A stretch of DNA of 8,190 bases. It comes from JBQTIM01 sp052388135. Its GTDB lineage: Bacteria; Elusimicrobiota; Elusimicrobia; FEN-1173. Location of the stretch: positions 1-8,190 of the forward strand of contig JBQTIM010000206.1 of the NCBI GenBank assembly GCA_052388135.1. Reading direction: 5' to 3'. The notes beneath the pieces were generated by a model, which was given only the letters and a program-made list of their open reading frames with translations, made no database searches and had not been told where the DNA came from. The position numbers were made by a program, and so were the translations under genes. Positions 1 through 4,765 of the stretch are shown here, in pieces (the stretch's first letter is position 1; each line of letters starts with the position of its first letter).

Positions 1-125
1 ACCACGACGCCGTCGCCCTGGTCCATGTGGGGCGAATAGGTGGATTTGCCCTTGCCGCGCAGAAGCTGGGCGGCCAGGCTGGCCAGGCGGCCGAGCACCA
101 CGCCGTCCGCGTTCAAAAGGAACCA
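1..125 (-). pseudogene. Inverted duplicate fragment of rplM (probable artefact)
   Basis: Read on the minus strand from base 125, this stretch encodes an L13 N-terminal segment beginning W-F-L-L-N-A-D-G-V-V-L-G-R-L-A. That matches the conserved W-Y-V-V-D-A-x-G-x-x-L-G-R-L-A near residue 15 of Escherichia coli L13. It stays open to the window edge, about 41 codons. It duplicates the start of the forward rplM copy and also supplies seven residues (W to D) that the forward copy lacks. It has no start codon and should not be counted as a second gene. Joining minus-strand 125-106 to plus-strand 127 onward restores a continuous L13 sequence from the conserved Trp. Confidence 0.85.
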
Positions 126-231
126 GCGGCGTGGTGCTCGGCCGCCTGGCCAGCCTGGCCGCCCAGCTTCTGCGCGGCAAGGGCAAATCCACCTATTCGC
201 CCCACATGGACCAGGGCGACGGCGTCGTGGT
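1..231. repeat. Perfect 105-bp inverted repeat (fold-back) at left edge
   Basis: Bases 1-105 are the exact reverse complement of bases 127-231, with no mismatch, separated by a 21-base spacer at 106-126. Paired positions always sum to 232. The left arm runs to the first base of the window, so the repeat may continue beyond it. Both arms encode the same part of ribosomal protein L13. Read on the minus strand, the spacer encodes the L13 residues that should come just before the arm (W-F-L-L-N-A-D), so the sequence turns back on itself between 126 and 127. A fold-back of an essential single-copy gene that leaves no intact copy here is most simply a chimera from amplification, library preparation or assembly at a contig end. 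A true genomic inversion duplication is possible but less likely. Confidence 0.97.
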
Positions 232-577
232 CATCAACGCCTCCAAGATCCGCCTCACCGGCAACAAGCTGACGCAAAAAATCGATTTCCGCTCCTCCCG
301 CTATCCCGGCGGCCAGACCTATCTGCACTACGGCAAGCTGTTGGAGGAGAAGCCGGAGCGCGTCATCGAGCTGGCGGTTTACGGCATGCTGCCCAAGAAC
401 CGCCGCCGCGACCGCTTCATGCGCCGCCTCAAGGTGTTCCGCGGCGCCGACGGAGCGGCCGTCTACGGCGGCGCCCAGTCCGTGGATTTCCGCGACCCCA
501 AATTGAAATCCGGCGGGCCCTACGTGGTCCGCCGCGCCTCCGCGCCCTCGGCCGGAGAGAAGGAGCCCGTTTCATGA
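128..577 (+). CDS. rplM: 50S ribosomal protein L13 (5'-truncated)
   Basis: L13 is an early-assembling protein of the large ribosomal subunit that binds 23S rRNA. The reading frame shows the family's marks in order: VVLGRLASLAAQLLRGK, then YSPHMDQGD, then a G-N-K segment (ITGNK-like), then PERVIELAVYGMLPKN, and RRLKVFRGA near the end. The first roughly 14 residues are missing because the sequence folds back at 126/127. A GTG at 131 is an ordinary internal valine, not a real start. Compared with E. coli L13, which ends just after the segment matching A-Q-S-V-D-F here, this protein carries about 28 extra C-terminal residues that are basic and Ser/Ala/Pro-rich. The stop TGA overlaps the rpsI start as ATGA, the common rplM-rpsI arrangement. 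Confidence 0.95.
   Translation, partial: GVVLGRLASLAAQLLRGKGKSTYSPHMDQGDGVVVINASKIRLTGNKLTQKIDFRSSRYPGGQTYLHYGKLLEEKPERVIELAVYGMLPKNRRRDRFMRRLKVFRGADGAAVYGGAQSVDFRDPKLKSGGPYVVRRASAPSAGEKEPVS
560..565 (+). promoter_or_regulatory. Shine-Dalgarno site of rpsI inside the rplM 3' end
   Basis: AAGGAG lies 8 bases before the ATG at 574, within a longer purine run (GGAGAGAAGGAG, 554-565). It lies inside the coding sequence for the L13 C-terminal extension (Gly-Glu-Lys-Glu-Pro). With the ATGA overlap this suggests translational coupling of S9 to L13. Confidence 0.75.
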
Positions 578-984
578 CCTCTCCCACCGTTCAGGCCCCC
601 GTCTGGGCCACCGGCCGCCGCAAGACCTCCGTCGCCCGCGTCCGCGTGATCCCCGGCGAAGGCAAGATCGTCATCAACGACAAAGCCGTGGAAGATTTTT
701 TCGGCGGGCACCACCGCCAGAAGGCCTCCGTCATCGCTCCCCTGAAGGCCGCCAACAAGGTGCAGAACAGCTTCAACATCTTCATCCACACCTCCGGCGG
801 CGGCGTCACCGGGCAGGCCGAGGCCATCCGCCTCGGCATCGCCCGCGCCCTCGTCGAAATGGACCCCAAGCTCCGGCCCGTCATGCGCAAGGAAGGGTTC
901 CTCACCCGGGACCCCCGCATGGTGGAACGCAAGAAGTACGGCCAGCCCAAGGCCCGCCGCCGCTACCAACACTCCAAACGCTAG
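574..984 (+). CDS. rpsI: 30S ribosomal protein S9
   Basis: S9 is a small-subunit head protein whose C-terminal tail reaches the P-site tRNA. The 136-residue product is close to the usual length of about 130. It shows the N-terminal A-T-G-R-R-K-T-S-V-A-R-V, the central HTSGGGVTGQAEAIRLGIARAL, which matches the family GGGxSGQAxAIRxGIxRAL, and LTRDPRMVERKKYGQPKARR. It ends with the universal S-K-R tail (Y-Q-H-S-K-R). The ATG at 574 is supported by an AAGGAG 8 bases upstream and by the ATGA overlap with rplM. The residues ahead of the conserved A-T-G-R-R-K (M-T-S-P-T-V-Q-A-P-V-W) form a short lead typical of the family. Confidence 0.98.
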   Translation: MTSPTVQAPVWATGRRKTSVARVRVIPGEGKIVINDKAVEDFFGGHHRQKASVIAPLKAANKVQNSFNIFIHTSGGGVTGQAEAIRLGIARALVEMDPKLRPVMRKEGFLTRDPRMVERKKYGQPKARRRYQHSKR

Positions 985-994
985 ACGTTGCCGC

Positions 995-1058
995 GGAAGG
1001 AAAGAGCGAAAGGCGGAAGCGGGGCGTACGCCCTGTTTCTTGCGGCGCTTTGCCTTCC
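995..1058. other. Imperfect intergenic hairpin after rpsI
   Basis: GGAAGGAAAG at 995-1004 can pair with CTTTGCCTTCC at 1048-1058, leaving one G (1052) bulged. The interior is largely unpaired apart from a small hairpin around the palindrome GGGCGTACGCCC at 1022-1033, which is followed by TGTTTCTT. That inner hairpin has a 4-bp G+C stem (plus one possible G-T pair) with loop GTAC. It could act as a weak rho-independent terminator for the ribosomal pair, but the stem is short and the U-run is interrupted. The 127-base gap (985-1111) holds no recognisable gene, and I found no convincing promoter there. Confidence 0.3.
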
Positions 1059-1111
1059 TGGTTTCTCCCGCAGAACTCCCGCGTTCGCCTTTCCCTGAGG
1101 TCCGTCCGGCC

Positions 1112-2062
1112 ATGAAATACCGCCCTCTGGGCCGCACGGGCTTGTCCGTTTCCGAAATCGGCGTCGGCGCCTGGCAGCTGGGCGGCCCGCTGTTCCTGGA
1201 CGGACGGCCCGACGGCCACCCCGACCCCGGGCGGGCCGAGGCCGTACGCCTCATCCAGGCCTGCGGCGACCTGGGCTTGAACGTGGTGGACACGGCGGAA
1301 CAATACGGCGCCGGCGAAAGCGAACTTCGGGTGGGGGAGGCCCTGCGCGGCCGGCGATCCCGCTGGGTGGTTTGCACCAAGTTCGGCGCCCTGGTGGGGC
1401 CCGCCGGCCAACGGGTGAGCGACGCTTCCGCCCGCCGCCTGCCCATTTCCCTCGAAGGTTCCCTCCGCCGCCTCCGGACCGATTTCATAGACATCTACCT
1501 TTACCATGTCCCGCCGGACCCGGCGGAGGCCGAAGCCGCGGCCGAATTTTTGCGCCGCGCCAAGGAGAAGGGGCAGGTGCGGGCCGTGGGCATCTCGACC
1601 AGTTCCGTCGAACACGCGCGGCGGCTCCTGGCGTGGGACTGCCTGGACGTCGTCCAATTCCCTCGGAACCTGCTCGATCCTCAGGATGAGATCGCGGCTT
1701 TCGTCGCGTCCCAGGGCCTGGGGGGCATGGCGCGCGGGGCGCTGGCTGGCGGCCGGCTGAGCGGAAAATATTTCGCCGCGCCCCCCGCCTTCGCGCCCGA
1801 GGATATCCGGAGCGCTTGGTTCGCCGCGCCCGGCTGGCAGGCGGAGTTCACCCGCTGCGGGGTTTTCGGCTCGGAGCGAAGCCCGGCCCAACTGGCCCTC
1901 CGCTTCGTCCTCGACCATCCCGCCGTTCACACCGTCTTGACGGGAGCCAAGAATCTGGAGGATTTCCGCCGCGCCGCGGCCGCCGCCGACCTGCCGCCCC
2001 TGACGGCCGCCGAAACCGCCCGCCTGAGCGAATTGCGCGCCGAGCTGAGAGGGAACGCGTGA
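1112..2062 (+). CDS. Aldo/keto reductase family oxidoreductase
   Basis: This is a predicted cytoplasmic NAD(P)H-dependent carbonyl reductase of the aldo/keto reductase superfamily, a (beta/alpha)8 barrel. The length of 316 residues is normal. It opens with MKYRPLGRTGLSVSEIGVG, the usual family N-terminus. The full catalytic tetrad is visible: D60 in N-V-V-D-T-A, Y65 in E-Q-Y-G, K90 in C-T-K-F-G and H132 in Y-L-Y-H-V. The GISTSS segment (160-165) and Q182 (VVQFP) follow the family pattern. The C-terminal cofactor region reads V-L-T-G-A-K-N (275-281). The ATG at 1112 is preferred over an in-frame TTG at 1040 because the extra 24 residues do not look like family sequence, and a GAGG lies about 11 bases upstream of 1112. 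The substrate cannot be inferred. The stop overlaps the GTG of the next gene, indicating a shared transcript. Confidence 0.93.
   Translation: MKYRPLGRTGLSVSEIGVGAWQLGGPLFLDGRPDGHPDPGRAEAVRLIQACGDLGLNVVDTAEQYGAGESELRVGEALRGRRSRWVVCTKFGALVGPAGQRVSDASARRLPISLEGSLRRLRTDFIDIYLYHVPPDPAEAEAAAEFLRRAKEKGQVRAVGISTSSVEHARRLLAWDCLDVVQFPRNLLDPQDEIAAFVASQGLGGMARGALAGGRLSGKYFAAPPAFAPEDIRSAWFAAPGWQAEFTRCGVFGSERSPAQLALRFVLDHPAVHTVLTGAKNLEDFRRAAAAADLPPLTAAETARLSELRAELRGNA
2046..2052 (+). promoter_or_regulatory. Shine-Dalgarno site that sets the TPR gene's GTG start
   Basis: GAGAGGG lies 6 bases before GTG 2059, inside the last codons of the reductase. It supports choosing the GTG overlapping the reductase stop (GTGA) over upstream alternatives in the same frame, which would lie deep within the reductase gene. 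Confidence 0.6.
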
Positions 2063-3276
2063 AACGGACCGCCTTTTCCGGCCGCGGCGCCGCCGGCGGC
2101 GAGGGAGCCGTGGCGCTTCTCGGAAAAGCCGAAGCGCTTTTAACCAAAAACAGTCCCGCTCTCGCCTTGCCTCTGCTGAAGGCGGCCGCCGGCCGCGCCC
2201 GCCGCGACGTTTTCCTGAAGGCGGAAATCGCCGCCCAAACCGCCGAGGCGTTGCGCGCCCTGGGCCGGTTTAAGGAGTCCCTTTCCTCCTATTGGAACGC
2301 CCATCGGCTTTACCGGCTGGGCGGCGTTCCCAGCGAGCGCCTGCGGGCCCTTCTGGGCGCCAGCGCCTGCCTGCGCATCCTGGGGCATTTCGACCGAGCC
2401 CGGGCCATGTGGCGGAGCGTTTCGGGGAAGGAATTTTTCCGCGTCGCGGACCCGTCGCCCGACGTGGTGCTTCTGGAAATCGCTTTGGTGGAGCGGGGCG
2501 CCGGCAACCTGAAGCGCGCCCGCGCTCTCCTGGCGCGCTGCCTGCGCGGGCTGAAGCGCCGAGGGGACGCGGAAGCCTTGCGCCACGCCTGGTGGGCGCT
2601 GGGGGGAACGGAGCGGTTCCTGGGAAATTATCCCGCCGCCTTGGCGGCCTACAGGCGTGCCGAGATTTCCGCCCGCCGCTTGAAGGACGATTCGGCCGCG
2701 GGCTATGCCCTTTGCGGCCAAGCCGGGTGCCTGCGGGTTCTGGGCCGGTGGCGGGAATCCCTGCGCAGGTACCGGCGGGCCCACGAAATTTTTGCCAAAG
2801 CCGGCGACCCCTTCGGGCGAGCCTACGGCTTGTGCGGCATGGGAAACGCCTGGCGAGTGGGGGGCGACGCGGAAAAATCTTTGCCGCTTTACAAGGCTTC
2901 GGCGGCGCTCTACCGCCGGGTGGGGGACGAAGGGAGCCGCGCTTTCGCTTTCTGGGGATTGGGGGGGAGCCTGCGGCGATTGGGGAAACACAGCGCCGCC
3001 GCGGCGCATTACCGCCGGGCTTTAAAGATATTTCGAAAAGTTAAGGACGCCCGGGGCGAAGTGTCCGCCCTCTTGGGACTGGGGCGCGTCCTGAAAGAAT
3101 CCGGCCGGCCGGGTTCCCAAAAATTTTTCCGCCGCGCCGCGGCCGCCGCCCGTGCCGCCGGATTGCCCTACGAAAGGGCCCTTTGCCGGTTCCAAGCGGG
3201 ACAGTCTTCTCCGGCCGCTTTTCGGCCTTTCGGCATTTCCCCGTCGGCCGCCGCGGCCTGGAAATACATCCCTTAA
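2059..3276 (+). CDS. Tetratricopeptide (TPR) repeat protein, eight 40-residue units
   Basis: This 405-residue protein is almost entirely helical repeat. A turn motif of the form Leu-Gly-(Arg/His/Asn/Lys), or a close variant, ends at residues 70, 110, 150, 190, 230, 270, 310 and 350, an exact 40-residue spacing without insertions. Each turn is followed by a helix with A/S-L-x-x-Y-R-R-A, for example YPAALAAYRRAEI at 191-203 and HSAAAAHYRRALKIF at 311-325. Such 40-residue TPRs are known from LGN/rapsyn-like scaffold proteins and usually bind peptides or proteins. There is no signal peptide or membrane segment, so it is probably cytoplasmic. The last 35 residues (about 370-405) fall outside the repeat pattern. 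No enzymatic domain is seen. The GTG at 2059 overlaps the reductase stop and has its own ribosome-binding site, so the two are probably translated together. The partner is unknown. Confidence 0.85.
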   Translation: MKRTAFSGRGAAGGEGAVALLGKAEALLTKNSPALALPLLKAAAGRARRDVFLKAEIAAQTAEALRALGRFKESLSSYWNAHRLYRLGGVPSERLRALLGASACLRILGHFDRARAMWRSVSGKEFFRVADPSPDVVLLEIALVERGAGNLKRARALLARCLRGLKRRGDAEALRHAWWALGGTERFLGNYPAALAAYRRAEISARRLKDDSAAGYALCGQAGCLRVLGRWRESLRRYRRAHEIFAKAGDPFGRAYGLCGMGNAWRVGGDAEKSLPLYKASAALYRRVGDEGSRAFAFWGLGGSLRRLGKHSAAAAHYRRALKIFRKVKDARGEVSALLGLGRVLKESGRPGSQKFFRRAAAAARAAGLPYERALCRFQAGQSSPAAFRPFGISPSAAAAWKYIP

Positions 3277-3328
3277 TTCAATCTCGGTTTTCCCGGCTTT
3301 CCGCAGGGTTCCCCCGGGCCCCTTCCGC
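3277..3328. other. Short convergent intergenic gap without clear terminator
   Basis: These 52 bases separate the stops of two convergent genes. The only paired element is CCCGG (3292-3296) with CCGGG (3314-3318) across a 17-base loop, and it lacks a U-run on either strand. I do not see a convincing bidirectional terminator, so the transcripts may overlap at their 3' ends or end by Rho. Confidence 0.4.
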
Positions 3329-4678
3329 CTATTCGACGATTCTGTGGTTTTTCCGCACGTCGTCTTTCGGCCGCGCGTCGAAATGCCACCACTCGTTGGG
3401 CAGGGGAATGAAACCGGCGTCCTCCATGACCCCGCGGAGCAGGCGGCGGTTCTCGATCTGCCGAGAGGTCAGTTTCCCGTCCCGCAAATATTTTTCCTCC
3501 AGCCGCGGCTCCGACAAAGGCGTGAAATCGTCGAAGGGCGTGCCCATGTCCAGCTCCCGGCCCTCCGCGTCCTCCACCGACAAATCCACCGCGAAGCCGA
3601 AATTGTGGATGGATCCCTGCCGCGGGTCCGCCACGTAGCTTTCCTGGGCCGTTCCCTCGACGCGCCGCCACAGCTTCCATTGGATGGACCGCGGCCGCAG
3701 GCAATCGAAGGTCTTCAGCCTCCAGCCCGGCCGGCGCTCCCGCAAAAGGCTCCCCGCCTTCTCCAGCTTGCGGGCGGCTTCCTCATGCAGAAAGCACCGG
3801 TCGAAATCGCCGTAGAGGTCCTCTCCCATGAAATTGTCGGCCGTCGTGTATTTTAAATCCACCGTGAGCCAGGGTCCGCTCAGCGGGACCATGTCGCCGC
3901 GCCGCGAGAGGTCCGGACCGCTCCCCGCGGCCGCCGCCGGAACGTCGTACGGCAAGGCGCCGCCGCGGCGCAATTTTCTTAAAAAGGCCCGGGTCCCCTG
4001 CACCAGCACGGGCGATTTCGCCGGATCCAGCCAGCGCAGGAGGTCCAGGAAATCCCTCTCCGCCATGGCCGTGCAGCCCGCGGTGGGATCGTCCGGCCCG
4101 CGCCACAGGTGAAGAAAAATGCAGGACCCCGCGCCCGGCCGCCGCCGCGGGTTGTAATCCACCACGAGGCCCCATTTGTAAAGATCGTCCCCGTGGTGGA
4201 TATCCCGCCGCATTTTTTCCGAGCTCGTCCAGGGGGTTCCGGAGGGGAACGCCGCCGCGTCCAGGATCCGGTTGTAATGGGGGGAGGCGGCGTCGTCCAC
4301 GCATTCCATGGTCGGCGTCAGGGGCAGATAGGGCATCGCCGCGCCTTCGGGCGGCCGGTCCGCGTAACCGAAAGCCGTCGTCAAAGGGTAAACGCCCTCC
4401 GGCGCGCGGCCGTCGCCTTCCCGCCTCTTGCCCACGCCCCGCTTCCCCAGCGTCACCGGCACCGCCGGGCCGGCCTGCGCCCACCGCCCGCCGTTGTTGT
4501 GGAAACGATAAAGCCGGCCGCGCGTGGCTTCCGCATCGTCCGCCGCCACGAGAACGTGCTGGCCGGATTTCGCCAAGGCCGCGGAATTCCCGGCGCCCCC
4601 CCTTGCCGGAACGGAAACAAAGGCGAGACAAGACAGGCAAAAAAGCCCCGCAAAACCGGAACGATGTCTTCTTTCCAT
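3329..4678 (-). CDS. Secreted L,D-transpeptidase (YkuD-type) fused to VanX-like D-Ala-D-Ala dipeptidase (M15)
   Basis: This 449-residue protein has two peptidoglycan enzyme domains. Residues 1-25 look like a Sec signal: a basic start (M-E-R-R-H-R), a hydrophobic core GFAGLFCLSCLAFV, and a possible cleavage after V-P-A. Residues about 40-230 resemble a YkuD-fold L,D-transpeptidase with H190 (C-I-F-L-H-L-W-R-G) and T-A-G-C202-T-A-M, the family's His...(S/T)xGC pattern with C202 as nucleophile. After a linker, residues about 265-440 match M15D/VanX dipeptidases: L-R328-P, S-I-H358-N-F-G-F-A-V-D365 (zinc ligands), D-M-G-T-P-F-D, and E429-W-W-H432-F (catalytic Glu and third zinc ligand). All key residues are present in both domains. 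The likely roles are 3-3 cross-linking and cleavage of D-Ala-containing ends outside the cytoplasm. The dipeptide specificity is inferred. The start is fixed by the signal peptide. It has no Shine-Dalgarno sequence and a perfect -10 box just upstream, consistent with leaderless translation. Confidence 0.88.
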   Translation of the reverse strand: MERRHRSGFAGLFCLSCLAFVSVPARGGAGNSAALAKSGQHVLVAADDAEATRGRLYRFHNNGGRWAQAGPAVPVTLGKRGVGKRREGDGRAPEGVYPLTTAFGYADRPPEGAAMPYLPLTPTMECVDDAASPHYNRILDAAAFPSGTPWTSSEKMRRDIHHGDDLYKWGLVVDYNPRRRPGAGSCIFLHLWRGPDDPTAGCTAMAERDFLDLLRWLDPAKSPVLVQGTRAFLRKLRRGGALPYDVPAAAAGSGPDLSRRGDMVPLSGPWLTVDLKYTTADNFMGEDLYGDFDRCFLHEEAARKLEKAGSLLRERRPGWRLKTFDCLRPRSIQWKLWRRVEGTAQESYVADPRQGSIHNFGFAVDLSVEDAEGRELDMGTPFDDFTPLSEPRLEEKYLRDGKLTSRQIENRRLLRGVMEDAGFIPLPNEWWHFDARPKDDVRKNHRIVE

Positions 4679-4684
4679 GGCGAC

Positions 4685-4693
4685 ATTATAACA
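4685..4693 (-). promoter_or_regulatory. Extended -10 promoter of the transpeptidase/dipeptidase gene
   Basis: On the minus strand TGTTATAAT reads from 4693 to 4685: a perfect TATAAT preceded by the TGn extension. Only six bases (GTCGCC) separate it from the ATG at 4678. The expected transcription start therefore falls on or next to the A of the start codon, giving a leaderless mRNA. The -35 region at the usual spacing is poor (ATTATA), as is common with extended -10 promoters. Confidence 0.7.
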
Positions 4694-4704
4694 CGGGAGA
4701 AATG

Positions 4705-4713
4705 TGATATAAT
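4705..4713 (+). promoter_or_regulatory. Extended -10 promoter of gltB
   Basis: TGATATAAT is a perfect TATAAT (4708-4713) with the TGn extension (4705-4707). Transcription would begin at about 4720-4723 and leave a leader of roughly 43-46 bases before the gltB ATG. At 17-bp spacing the -35 position is ATTATA (4685-4690), which is the complement of the minus-strand -10 box. A 16-bp spacing gives TTATAA. Confidence 0.7.
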
Positions 4714-4733
4714 CCGGTTTTGAAGGGCTTCCG

Positions 4734-4750
4734 CCGACTTCCCTCGTCGG
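4734..4750 (+). other. Small hairpin in the gltB leader
   Basis: CCGAC (4734-4738) pairs with GTCGG (4746-4750) around a 7-base loop. An alternative pairing of AGGG (4724-4727) with CCCT (4741-4744) would disrupt it. An A-rich stretch follows (4751-4766) and leads into the ATG. The stem is only 5 bp, so a regulatory role is uncertain. The leader is too short for a known riboswitch class, and I recognise none. Confidence 0.35.
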
Positions 4751-4765
4751 AAAAATTCCAAAAAT

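Noticed and set aside
131..133. GTG at 131 as the rplM start
   Set aside because: It encodes an internal valine of the conserved V-V-L-G-R-L segment; the true N-terminus is lost at the fold-back.
1040..1111. Possible TTG-started N-terminal extension of the reductase
   Set aside because: The 24 extra residues do not look like family sequence, while MKYRPLGRTG at 1112 is the standard family start.
520..1930. Long minus-strand open frames opposite rpsI and the reductase
   Set aside because: These are GC-rich shadow frames. The plus strand carries complete, recognisable S9 and aldo/keto reductase sequences with ribosome-binding sites.
1816..2058. Upstream extension of the TPR frame into the reductase gene
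   Set aside because: The extension is Arg/Pro-rich shadow sequence. The GTG at 2059 has a proper ribosome-binding site and the TPR helices begin after it.
2961..2967. Run of seven G within the TPR gene as a phase-variation tract
   Set aside because: Seven G in a GC-rich gene is modest, the frame is intact on both sides, and nothing suggests a variable surface protein.
3152..3856. Plus-strand open frames opposite the dipeptidase domain
   Set aside because: They overlap the TPR 3' end and the minus-strand dipeptidase with all its catalytic motifs; their translations show no recognisable domain.
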